NCBI GenBank assembly: GCA_028275345.1
Contig: JAPWUV010000014.1
Coordinates: 1 to 48,471 of the forward strand
Reading direction: 5' to 3'
Length of the DNA stretch: 48,471 nucleotides
Source: a bacterium
GTDB lineage: Bacteria > Zhuqueibacterota > Zhuqueibacteria > Oleimicrobiales > Geothermoviventaceae
The notes beneath the pieces were generated by a model, which searched no databases, was not told the DNA's origin, and worked only from the letters and a program-made list of their open reading frames with translations. The translations under genes and the position numbers were made by a program. Below are positions 1 through 7,441 of the stretch, one piece after another. How positions within the stretch are numbered: position 1 is the stretch's first letter; every line of letters starts with the position of its first letter.

Positions 1-1
1 T

Positions 2-2488
2 TTCTGCCAGGGGGAAGCCGCCGAAACGCTCATTTGGCTCGTCGAAGCCTCCGCCGCCGAAAAGCAGGGCATCGTCATCCCCAAGGACAAGGGCCTTACC
101 CGCTACGCCTGCAAGATGGCCACCGGCTCCGGCAAGACCGTCGTCATGGGCATGGTCATCGCCTGGCAGGTGCTGAACAAGCTGGCCAATCCTCAGGACC
201 GGCGATTCTCCGATGCTGTGCTGCTTGTTTGTCCAAATCTGACCATCCGGGAGCGTCTGCAAGTGCTTTTACCTTGGAAGCCGGGCAACTATTATGAGAA
301 GTTTGACCTTGTCCCGCGCGGGATGATGGAACGTTTGCAGCAGGGCAAGTTTGAGATCACTAACTGGCATCTCTTCCAGCCCAGAGACGACAGCCGCTCA
401 CGCAGCGTCGTCCAGCGCGGCGTGGAGAGCGACACTGCCTTCTGCCGCCGCGTGTTGAAAGAATTGGGTAACAAACAAAACATTCTCGTCATCAACGACG
501 AGGCTCATCATGCTTATCGCCCTGCGCCTCTACCCGATGAAGTGCGCGAGCAACTTTCCCCTGAAGAAATTGAAGAGCGCGAAGAGGCAACCGTCTGGGT
601 CAGTGGCCTGGACAAAATCCACGCCGTGCGAGGCATCAACTTCTGCGCCGATTTTTCTGCGACCCCTTTCTACATCAAGGGCAGCGGCTATGAGGAAGGC
701 GCTCCCTTCCCGTGGACCATCTCCGATTTTGGGCTGGTGGATGCCATTGAATCGGGCATCGTGAAAATCCCACGCGTGCCGGTGGACGATAACACCGGAG
801 CACTCATCCCCAAGTACTTCCGCTTGTGGGAGGCGATCAACAAGGCGCTACCTGCCTCGGAACGGCAGACCACCCGCCGCCGCGCCAAACCTGAATCAGT
901 GCTCCGAGAAGCCGAGCCAGCACTAGCAACCCTGGCCTCGGAGTGGAAGAAGACCTTCGACGAGTTCCAGCATGCGGGGTCCCCTGTGCCACCCGTGATG
1001 ATCGTCGTCTGCGACAACACTAGTTTGTCCAAGGTCGTTCATGAGCATATCGCTCGAGGCAATGTCCTACTGGAGCTCGCCAACGGCCCAAATGGGGAGA
1101 TAACTTTCCGAATCGACACCAAGCTGCTTGCCGAAGCCGAAGCAGCGCTGGAGGGTGAAACAAGAGCCGAAGCCGCAGAGCGCCTGCGCAAGGTAGTAGA
1201 CACCATCGGCAAGACCGAATGGGAAGGCGAAGGCGATCCTCCCGGCAAAAACATCCGTTGCGTGGTCTCCGTTGGGATGCTCAACGAAGGGTGGGATGCC
1301 CAGAATGTGACGCAGATTCTGGGTCTTCGCGCCTTTACATCGCAGCTTCTGTGCGAGCAGGTGGTGGGGCGCGGTTTGCGGAGGCTCAACTACGACGACT
1401 TCACTGAACCCGAGTATGTAGATGTCTACGGGGTGCCCTTTGAGGTCATCCCGGTCAAGAAAAAGCCCCTCAGCCGAACCGAAGTTCAGAAAGTCTCCAC
1501 GCTAGTGAGAGCACTACCGGAGCAGAAAAACCTGGAGATTACCTTCCCACGAGTGGAGGGGTATATCTTTGACGTGCGCAGTCGCATCCGGCTCAACCTG
1601 GATGCCATCCCCTACCTAGAGATTGATCCGGGCAGTGAGCCGACGGAGGTGATGGTCAAGCCCGCGGTCGGCTACCGCATCGGGCGCCCGGATCGCCTCG
1701 GTCCCGGCCCCGAAGTGCTGCATGACCGCAATCCATTTCACAAGGAGAGACGACTCCAGGCGACGGTGTACGAGATTGCGGCTGAGCTGACGCGCCGGCT
1801 CAAGGAGAGCCACGAAGATTGGGGGGCAAGGCACCTACTCTTCCCGCAGGTGCTCAATTTCGTGTGGCAGTACCTGGAGGAGCGTGTCGTGCTTAAAGAA
1901 GATGCCCCCCTCGAGGAAGTTGCCCTGCTTAAGTATAAGCAGTGTATAATTGAACGGCTGACCCAGGCAATTGAGCCGGATACCGAAACCGGCGAGCCTC
2001 CTATTCTCCCGATTATCGAGAGATTTCGCCCGCTCGGCTCAACGGCCGAGGTTCTCTTCCGCACTGTGCGCCCGTGCGTGGGTACCACGAAAAGCCACAT
2101 TAGTCACGTTGTGCTGGATGCACCCAAATGGGAGCACAGCGTGGCATATCAGCTCGAACGAATACCTGAAGTGATCGCTTACGCGCGCAATGACCACCTA
2201 GACTTCATCATCCCATACGAATGGCAAGGTGTGCGACATGAGTACCGGCCGGATTACCTTGTGCGCTGGCGTTGTGATGATGGACAGGAGGTGAAGATTA
2301 TCCTTGAAGTCAAAGGGTTCGAGACCGAGCAAGACCGACAGAAAGAGGTCGCAGCGCGGCGGTGGGTACGGGCCGTGAACCACCATGGCGGGTTGGGTCG
2401 CTGGGCATTCGCTCTCTGTAAGGACCCTGCGCGGTTGAGAACCGTTCTCGTAAAGGAGGTCGAGGCACTCTGCGGCATTCGGATTTAG
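2..2488 (+). CDS. Type III restriction-like DEAD/DEAH helicase with C-terminal nuclease domain (5' end cut by the window)
   Basis: The frame is open from base 2 with no start, so the N-terminus lies outside the window; the visible part is about 828 residues. It begins with a Q-motif-like stretch (FCQGEAAETLIWL), then helicase motif I MATGSGKT (nt 116-139), motif II with NDEAHH (about nt 494), motif III SATPF (about nt 656) and motif VI QVVGRGLRR (about nt 1358). The C-terminus carries a PD-(D/E)XK-like arrangement: RPDYLVRW followed by ILEVKG (about nt 2248-2320). Together these match Res subunits of type III restriction-modification systems and related helicase-nucleases (the BPTD_3080-like group is my best guess). 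No methyltransferase is visible; it may lie upstream. The gene is on the opposite strand from most of the window, which suggests a defence island. The start and exact subfamily are unknown. Confidence 0.85.
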   Translation, partial: FCQGEAAETLIWLVEASAAEKQGIVIPKDKGLTRYACKMATGSGKTVVMGMVIAWQVLNKLANPQDRRFSDAVLLVCPNLTIRERLQVLLPWKPGNYYEKFDLVPRGMMERLQQGKFEITNWHLFQPRDDSRSRSVVQRGVESDTAFCRRVLKELGNKQNILVINDEAHHAYRPAPLPDEVREQLSPEEIEEREEATVWVSGLDKIHAVRGINFCADFSATPFYIKGSGYEEGAPFPWTISDFGLVDAIESGIVKIPRVPVDDNTGALIPKYFRLWEAINKALPASERQTTRRRAKPESVLREAEPALATLASEWKKTFDEFQHAGSPVPPVMIVVCDNTSLSKVVHEHIARGNVLLELANGPNGEITFRIDTKLLAEAEAALEGETRAEAAERLRKVVDTIGKTEWEGEGDPPGKNIRCVVSVGMLNEGWDAQNVTQILGLRAFTSQLLCEQVVGRGLRRLNYDDFTEPEYVDVYGVPFEVIPVKKKPLSRTEVQKVSTLVRALPEQKNLEITFPRVEGYIFDVRSRIRLNLDAIPYLEIDPGSEPTEVMVKPAVGYRIGRPDRLGPGPEVLHDRNPFHKERRLQATVYEIAAELTRRLKESHEDWGARHLLFPQVLNFVWQYLEERVVLKEDAPLEEVALLKYKQCIIERLTQAIEPDTETGEPPILPIIERFRPLGSTAEVLFRTVRPCVGTTKSHISHVVLDAPKWEHSVAYQLERIPEVIAYARNDHLDFIIPYEWQGVRHEYRPDYLVRWRCDDGQEVKIILEVKGFETEQDRQKEVAARRWVRAVNHHGGLGRWAFALCKDPARLRTVLVKEVEALCGIRI

Positions 2489-3136
2489 CCGGCCTACCCG
2501 CAGTCCCAGAGCTACAAGCAGGAGAACCCCTCGCTCTTTGTTCACGAGCGGGCTCTCGTCATCTCCAGGCTGGAGGCGCGTATCGGGGCTCTCCCAGCCG
2601 ACCAGGAATTGACCGATGTGAACCGAAGCCCCCACACTGAAGCCTACATCTGAAGAAAGCTACTGACTCAATCCCTGAGCCTGTGGTTAAGGAGTATTTC
2701 AATTTCAAGCGGGACGTTGAAGGTGGGGCGTCCCCTTCTCTCAAGGCCTTCCACTGGGATTCCGTGAACAGGTTGCTTGGCACCATCCAGGACGAAAACC
2801 CTACAAAGCAGTATCCTTGAGGGCCTTGCCCACATCAACGCCATGGGCGAAAAGATGACGTTGGTCAAAGCTGTCCGCTGCTGCGGTACGAAAACAACCG
2901 GAGGCCAAAAAACACAGACTCGTGCGATGGATGCCTTCCCTCACCGCAAGCAAGCCTTTGACTATGCCTACGATCTCTACTGCCTCGTTAACGTTTCCAA
3001 CAAGATGAGCCACTACGACATCACAACAGACAATTTGGAGATCGCCGCTGAGTAGATGGAGGGATTCAAAGGAGAGGGTGAAAGAGTTCTGCTTCAATTG
3101 AGCCAAAGGGCAGGAGTGCCTGGTCAGACACTATGA
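2489..3136 (+). pseudogene. Degraded or frameshifted gene, function unrecognised
   Basis: Directly after the helicase stop (TAG 2486-2488) the same frame stays protein-like from 2489 to a TGA at 2651 (text such as YPQSQSYKQENPSLF). The reading then continues plausibly in the next frame, 2641-2817 (PEPVVKEYFNFKRDVEGG), and back in the original frame from about 2800 to a TAG at 3053 (LVKAVRCCGTKTTGGQKTQ). A TAG-ATG junction leads into 26 more codons that end at 3136. The pieces join end to end, so this looks like one gene broken by a stop and two single-base shifts near 2645 and 2810, or by sequencing errors. I do not recognise the family. It sits in the defence-island end of the window. Confidence 0.4.
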
Positions 3137-3301
3137 GGGTGGGGGAAAAGGCTTATGGTGCTATGTCCTTTCGCAATCCGCTTCGTATCAAGCCTCACCG
3201 CATCCCACAAGAGCACGTTTCGGGATACCAAGCCGGGGATCCATGTACATACCATCTTCGCGAGCTGCCCAGCCGGAGCCGAGGCTAGGGGCTTGTCTGC
3301 T

Positions 3302-3354
3302 CCTCCTTGCGGATCCGGCATCCCGCCTTTCGGCCCGAATCCGGGACAAGGAGG
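3302..3354. repeat. Long imperfect inverted repeat / potential structured RNA
   Basis: CCTCCTTG (3302-3309) pairs with CAAGGAGG (3347-3354). CGGAT (3310-3314) pairs with ATCCG (3339-3343), leaving a GGA bulge (3344-3346). Inside, on the minus strand, GCC-GAAA-GGC forms a GNRA-capped mini-hairpin. There is no T tract on either side, so it is not a standard intrinsic terminator. It could mark the island boundary or be part of a small RNA. Confidence 0.5.
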
Positions 3355-3406
3355 GAAAAGCGGGCGGGGCAATCGGCCAGACCCGGTAGGGGAAATCATT
3401 TTCCTC

Positions 3407-3435
3407 TTGACATTAACTCCTGCCACAGATATATT
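3407..3435 (+). promoter_or_regulatory. Near-consensus sigma-70 promoter for khpA leader
   Basis: A perfect -35 box TTGACA (3407-3412), a 17-base spacer and a -10 box TATATT (3430-3435). Transcription should start near 3442 and run through about 225 bases of untranslated leader before khpA at 3668. Confidence 0.7.
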
Positions 3436-3667
3436 GCGGCCGCTTGAAGGCTCCATGAGCGGTGAACATGTGCCCAGTGAGGAACGTGAGGTTAAGGGAA
3501 GGAGAGCCGCGGGTGTAAGCCACACGGGGGAATCGAACCAACGAGAGGTGAGCTATCGTGTCCCCCTCAGGTCCACCTGTGTCGCTTCTCCACCTCATCC
3601 CGACAACCAAAGCTCTTGAGCGCGCCTCGCGAGGAATCCGATTGATCGGACCAGAGAGGAGTCAGAC

Positions 3668-3910
3668 ATGGAAAACGGGATGAAGGAATTCGTGGAGTAC
3701 GTGGTCAAGCATCTGGTGGACCATCCGGATCAGGTCCGGGTCTCCGAGGTGTTCGGGGAAACGACCACCGTCTATGAACTGCGGGTGGCCCAGCGCGACA
3801 TGGGAAAGGTGATCGGCAAGAATGGCCGCACCGCACAGGCCATTCGGGTGCTTCTCAACGCCATCGCCAGGAAATCGGGCAAACACGCCACCTTGGAGAT
3901 CCTCGAGTAG
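3668..3910 (+). CDS. khpA: KhpA/YlqC-family KH-domain RNA-binding protein
   Basis: An 80-residue protein made of a single type II KH domain. The GxxG loop reads [13 protein letters not shown], and the protein ends in the usual short tail. In other bacteria KhpA forms a dimer, often with KhpB/Jag, and binds many RNAs, affecting cell division and translation; that role is known from the family. The ATG start has a good ribosome binding site (GAGAGGAG, about 3653-3660). It is the last plus-strand gene and converges with rlmH. In many genomes khpA sits between rpsP and rimM, but here it is alone behind its own strong promoter and a long leader, which is unusual. The length is normal for the family. 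Confidence 0.92.
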   Translation: MENGMKEFVEYVVKHLVDHPDQVRVSEVFGETTTVYELRVAQRDMGKVIGKNGRTAQAIRVLLNAIARKSGKHATLEILE

Positions 3911-3931
3911 GCCGGATCTGACCGACACCCT

Positions 3932-3956
3932 CCGGCTCGCGCCGGCCAAGCCTCTT
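3932..3956 (+). terminator. Weak terminator candidate between khpA and rlmH
   Basis: CCGGC-TCGC-GCCGG (3932-3945) forms a 5-bp GC stem. It is followed within a few bases by the pyrimidine-rich CTCTTCTT. The site is between two convergent genes, where a terminator is expected, but there is no uninterrupted T run. Confidence 0.3.
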
Positions 3957-3958
3957 CT

Positions 3959-4420
3959 TCAAGCGCCCCGATGATACGGACGGCCGGCGAGGATGGTGTA
4001 GGCGCGGTAGATCTGCTCCGAAAGTAGAAGCAGCGCCAGGTCATGCTGGAGGGTGAGAGCGGAAAGACGTAATTGGAGGGAAGCTCCGCTTCGGAGCTCG
4101 GGCGACAGGCCCTCGGCTCCTCCCACCACGAACACCAAACGTCGCGCATCCTCGATTCGTTGCCCCAGCCATCGCGCGAAACGAACACTGTCGAACTCCT
4201 CCCCCCTTTCGTCGAGAACCACCACGTAGTCATCCGGCAAGATGTGGCGGCGCAGCCGCGTAGCTTCTTCCCGCAGACGCGCGTCCACGGGCTCCCGATG
4301 CGACGGACGCACAGCGCACCACTCCGCTTTCCAGCTGCCCAAGCGAGCCAGGTACGCCTCCACGAGCTGGGCCAAGCATCTTTCTTTGGGCCTTCCGACG
4401 GTGAGGAGCAAGATCTGCAC
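3959..4420 (-). CDS. rlmH: 23S rRNA (pseudouridine1915-N3)-methyltransferase RlmH
   Basis: A 153-residue SPOUT-class methyltransferase. Family hallmarks are visible in order: N-terminal MQILLLTVGRPKE, YVVVLDERGEEFDS in the middle, the SAM-binding FVVGGAEGL, and the C-terminal block EQIYRAYTILAGRPYHR. RlmH methylates pseudouridine 1915 in helix 69 of 23S rRNA on assembled ribosomes. The start is GTG with GGGGTAGG upstream; length agrees with the family (about 155). It is the last gene of the minus-strand run, 145 bases after the CorC-like gene, and converges with khpA. Confidence 0.95.
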   Translation of the reverse strand: MQILLLTVGRPKERCLAQLVEAYLARLGSWKAEWCAVRPSHREPVDARLREEATRLRRHILPDDYVVVLDERGEEFDSVRFARWLGQRIEDARRLVFVVGGAEGLSPELRSGASLQLRLSALTLQHDLALLLLSEQIYRAYTILAGRPYHRGA

Positions 4421-4565
4421 TGCCTACCCCATCGCTGGAGTCGCAAATGCGCCGCGCGAATCTACCCCCGCCCCGCAGACCGCGCTTCCGATCGCATCCC
4501 CCCGTCCCAAACACCGCACGCCCTCGCCGTCCAATAGCGACCTTCCGTCCGTCTTACTCCCTCGG

Positions 4566-5819
4566 TCAACGAAGAGAGCCGGCCGGCGAAGAGTCCTGGG
4601 TCTGTCCCGGGGCGAGAGGTTCCACCCGCACCCATTCCACGCGTTTGCGCTCCGTGCTCAACACGCGGAGCTGCCATCTCCCAATCCGGAATACGTCCCC
4701 CGGTTGGGGGATTCGGCCTGCCACTTCATTGAGCAGGCCGGAAAGCGTGGCGTAATCGCCGGTCGGCAGGTCCAGTCCGAACGCTTCATTCAGGTAGCTG
4801 ATCTCCGCTCGGCCGCGCACGATGAACGTCCTCTCTCCGAGCCGACGCACCAGACGCTCGTCGTAATCGAACTCGTCTCGGATCTCACCGAACAGCTGCT
4901 CCACCAAGTCTTCCAAGGTCACGAGGCCCTCGGTTCCCCCGTATTCGTCCACCGCCACAGCCAGGCTGATCTTCTGCGCTTGCATACGGCGCAGGACCTG
5001 CACCGCACGCGCGCTTTCCGGCACGGCCAGGGCCGGCCGGATCGCCGATTGCCACTCCCTCACCTCGCGGAGAAGATCCAGTACATGGACAAACCCCTTG
5101 ACATCGTCCAGATCCTTGCCGTACACGAGGAGGCGGGAGAAGCCGGTCTCTTCGAATCTCTTCCGGACCGCGTACAATGGCTCGTCCACTCGGACAGCCT
5201 CGATCTCCGTCCGGGGGATCATGACGTCGCGAACCCGCTGGTGACGCATGCGGAAGAGGCGAGCGACCAGGGTGCGCTCCTGGCGCTCCAGGACACCCGA
5301 CTTCTCGCCCAGCACGAACAGGTCCTCCAGATCCCCCCGCGTGACGAGGATCCGTTCCCCGCGGGCCTTGGCCCCGGTCAGGCGCAGCGCGACCTGTCCG
5401 GTCCCTCGCAATAGCCACACGAGAGGGTACAGCATTACCTCCAGCGCAAGGACCATGCGGGAGGTGGGGATCGCCACCCGATCGGCAACCGATCTACCCA
5501 GGGACTTGGGGAACACTTCGCCAAGAAGGAGGATCGTCGCCGTGGACAAGAAAGCGATCCATGTGGCGTCGAGGTAGGGCTCAAGCCTGAGGGCCACCAA
5601 AGATGACCAGGCCACTGTGGCGATGGCGTTGCCCACCACGCAGGTGGCAAGGAATCGGTCGGGCGAGTCCCGGAAGCTCACCACCAGGCGCGCCCCGGAG
5701 ACCCCCAAACGCTGCAGAGCCTCAAACTTCAGTCGGTTCAGGGAGACGAGCACCGTCTCACTCCCTGAACAGATGGCCGAAAGGATCAGCGAAAGGACGA
5801 TCAGCAGCTCGCTGCTCAT
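4566..5819 (-). CDS. CNNM/CorC (HlyC)-family membrane protein with CBS pair
   Basis: A 417-residue protein. An N-terminal DUF21/CNNM membrane region (about 1-190, starting MSSELLIVLSLILSA) is followed by a CBS domain pair (from about DVMIPRTEIEAV, including VDEYGGTEGLVTLEDL) and a C-terminal CorC_HlyC domain (about 345-417). Relatives move or regulate Mg2+ and Co2+ at the inner membrane; older annotations call them hemolysins. I start it at the ATG at 5819, because it overlaps the preceding yigZ stop by four bases (ATGA) and begins exactly at the hydrophobic segment. The frame stays open another 62 codons upstream, but that stretch is antisense-like and lacks membrane character. Confidence 0.9.
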   Translation of the reverse strand: MSSELLIVLSLILSAICSGSETVLVSLNRLKFEALQRLGVSGARLVVSFRDSPDRFLATCVVGNAIATVAWSSLVALRLEPYLDATWIAFLSTATILLLGEVFPKSLGRSVADRVAIPTSRMVLALEVMLYPLVWLLRGTGQVALRLTGAKARGERILVTRGDLEDLFVLGEKSGVLERQERTLVARLFRMRHQRVRDVMIPRTEIEAVRVDEPLYAVRKRFEETGFSRLLVYGKDLDDVKGFVHVLDLLREVREWQSAIRPALAVPESARAVQVLRRMQAQKISLAVAVDEYGGTEGLVTLEDLVEQLFGEIRDEFDYDERLVRRLGERTFIVRGRAEISYLNEAFGLDLPTGDYATLSGLLNEVAGRIPQPGDVFRIGRWQLRVLSTERKRVEWVRVEPLAPGQTQDSSPAGSLR

Positions 5820-6436
5820 CGCCGGATCTCCGCCCGTCCCGCAGTGGCGTCCGCCACAAGCCGGACGAATTCCGCCTCCATCGCCACCGGGATGAGCAAG
5901 AAGAGGGTGACGTGCTCCGCAAATTGGGTGCGAAGGAAGGAACCGCCGCACTTTCGTACCACGTCCTGGACGGCCCCGTAGTAGCCATAGGGCACCGAGA
6001 CACATAGCTCCACCTGGGGGTACCGCTCCACGGGGACGGCATCCTCCAGTGCCGCGGAGGCGGCGGCGGAATAGGCTCGGATCAATCCGCCCGCCCCCAG
6101 CTTGACCCCGCCGAAATACCGCGTCACCACCACGGCCACGTCGGTGAGCCCCTTGCCTTCGATCGCCTGGAGAATTGGCCTGCCAGCCGTCCCTGCCGGT
6201 TCACCGTCGTCGTCAAAGCGGTAGATAACGTTGGCACCTCGTCCCAACCGGTAGGCGGAGCAATTGTGGGTAGCATCGCTGTAGTGGGCGCGGACGACCC
6301 GGATCTTCTCCTCCGCCTCCTCCTCTGAGGAAACCGGAAAAGCTTGCGCCAGGAAACGGGAACCCTTGATCTCCAGCTCCGCCCTTCCGAGTCTCGAAAC
6401 CGTACGGTAGGCCTGGAACTCCACGGTCAGCCTCAC
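5816..6436 (-). CDS. YigZ/IMPACT-family protein
   Basis: 206 residues with the UPF0029/IMPACT N-terminal domain: FEIKG-like GSRFLAQAFPV, the HNCSAYRLG and DDDGEPAGTAGRPIL signatures, and VVVTRYFGGVKLGAGGLIRAY. A C-terminal DUF1949-type domain follows. Bacterial YigZ proteins are small-molecule or translation-related proteins of unsettled function; eukaryotic IMPACT inhibits GCN1-dependent signalling. The start overlaps the pilZ gene's stop by four bases (ATGA) and its own stop overlaps the next gene the same way, so pilZ, yigZ and the corC-like gene are probably translated from one message. Confidence 0.9.
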   Translation of the reverse strand: MRLTVEFQAYRTVSRLGRAELEIKGSRFLAQAFPVSSEEEAEEKIRVVRAHYSDATHNCSAYRLGRGANVIYRFDDDGEPAGTAGRPILQAIEGKGLTDVAVVVTRYFGGVKLGAGGLIRAYSAAASAALEDAVPVERYPQVELCVSVPYGYYGAVQDVVRKCGGSFLRTQFAEHVTLFLLIPVAMEAEFVRLVADATAGRAEIRR

Positions 6437-7083
6437 CCCCCACGCCGAGCTTGTGTCAGGAAGAGGAAGCGCATGATCCGGCTGCGATCCGATTCCCGAA
6501 TCTGGACAAACTCCACCCCGCAGCGGAAGCTGACGCCGTCCTCCCGCTCGTGTCGCTCCACGCGCACGACGCGACTGAGCGCCGAGATCGGGGCCTCCCC
6601 GTCTGGAAGGAATAGCGTCAGCTCGAGCAGATCGTCCTGCTGGTAAGGCTCGTCAAGACGCAGAAGGGCACCGCCGCCGCTGAGATCCACAGCCACCGCG
6701 CTCTGCTCCACCACAATCCTGCGGCTATCCCCCGATCCGGGACAACGCCTTGCCCGAGCGTGGAGACGGACCGGCATGCGGAAATGCGTGCGGCGCTGGA
6801 TCCTGGCGATCTCCTCACCCTTTCGGCGCAACGTGAGCGTCCCCTGCGCTTCATCCGCTCTCACCACCACTGCGGCGAAGCGGTAAAGCGCGTCCGGACG
6901 GACAAAGGTCACATGGACCTCCTGGCCCGGGGCGAAGTCGAGCTTCCGTTCGGCCAGACTCACCAAGGCAACGGTGAGGTTCTCCGGACCGAGCGTCAGC
7001 AGCACGGTCTCGTTGCGAAAGTCCACCACCTCCGCGTCTTCGTGGATCACCACATTGTGCCCGGGCTCAAGGCGTGGACCCAC
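6433..7083 (-). CDS. YcgR-like PilZ-domain protein (c-di-GMP receptor)
   Basis: 216 residues from a GTG at 7083. The first ~100 residues form a YcgR-type beta domain (PGHNVVIHEDAEV ... GQEVHVTFVRPDALY). The PilZ domain follows, with the c-di-GMP motif RRTHFRMPVRL (RxxxR type) and DLSGGGALL (D/NxSxxG). Both motifs are intact, so binding is expected. I chose 7083 over the upstream GTG at 7341: the longer form adds ~86 low-complexity residues, while 7083 has a strong GGGAGGAAAGAG ribosome binding site six bases away and a promoter about 70 bases upstream. The window also encodes an HD-GYP phosphodiesterase, so c-di-GMP signalling is present. Confidence 0.85.
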   Translation of the reverse strand: MGPRLEPGHNVVIHEDAEVVDFRNETVLLTLGPENLTVALVSLAERKLDFAPGQEVHVTFVRPDALYRFAAVVVRADEAQGTLTLRRKGEEIARIQRRTHFRMPVRLHARARRCPGSGDSRRIVVEQSAVAVDLSGGGALLRLDEPYQQDDLLELTLFLPDGEAPISALSRVVRVERHEREDGVSFRCGVEFVQIRESDRSRIMRFLFLTQARRGG

Positions 7084-7441
7084 CTCTTTCCTCCCCGAAG
7101 CAGGCTCCGTCGGAAATGCCGGAACTTCCGTACAGGGTCGAAACGCCCCATCCAAAATATCCAGCGCCGCTTTCAAAAGCAAGCTCGGCTTCAGAACGAA
7201 GTCGGCCCCAGGAGATCCCGATCCCGCGGGGAGACGGAATTCGCCGCGTGCTTTCGGGAACAAACTGCGCCGCACAAGGCCGGGGGCAGGTTTGGACAGC
7301 TCGGGTGGGCAACCCTCACGCTTGGCACCCCCTGGGCGCACGCCGCAGAAGACCCGTCACTCGGGCGTGGCCCGACATCTGGCCCCCCTTCTTCCCCACT
7401 GTCCGCCGGCAGAAGATTCGGATAACAGAGCCCGCTCGACC
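7084..7441. other. Intergenic region between the acyl-CoA dehydrogenase and the PilZ gene
   Basis: 358 bases. It holds the pilZ promoter (7154-7182) and no convincing gene. A well-placed ATG at 7378 (minus strand, behind AAGGGGGG) opens only about 20 codons in a different frame from pilZ. No clear terminator with a T run is visible after the acyl-CoA dehydrogenase. Confidence 0.5.
7154..7182 (-). promoter_or_regulatory. Sigma-70-like promoter for the pilZ-yigZ-corC genes
   Basis: Minus strand: -35 TTGCTT (7182-7177), a 17-base spacer and -10 TATTTT (7159-7154). The predicted start near 7147 leaves a leader of about 65 bases before the GTG at 7083. Its position inside the longer alternative reading frame is one reason for choosing the shorter pilZ. 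Confidence 0.45.

Larger units (their letters stand above)
3137..3667. other. Non-coding stretch between the island and khpA
   Basis: About 530 bases without a convincing gene. It holds a long imperfect inverted repeat (3302-3354), a near-consensus sigma-70 promoter (3407-3435) and a leader of about 225 bases in front of khpA. The leader has small hairpins: TCCGA-TTGA-TCGGA at 3637-3650 just before the khpA ribosome binding site, and the palindrome CCTCGCGAGG at 3625-3634. An open frame covers 3155-3619, but its product is low-complexity and unlike any family I know. Confidence 0.6.

Noticed and set aside
3526-3539. GGTTCGATTC-like tRNA T-arm on the minus strand
   Set aside because: The flanking stem does not pair, and no D-arm, anticodon arm or acceptor pairing could be found around it.
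3155-3619. Open frame of 154 codons on the plus strand
   Set aside because: Product is low-complexity without any known motif, and it contains the promoter and leader of khpA.
7084-7341. Longer version of the PilZ gene starting at GTG 7341
   Set aside because: Added residues are low-complexity, the start has no good ribosome binding site, and a promoter lies inside; GTG 7083 has a strong site.
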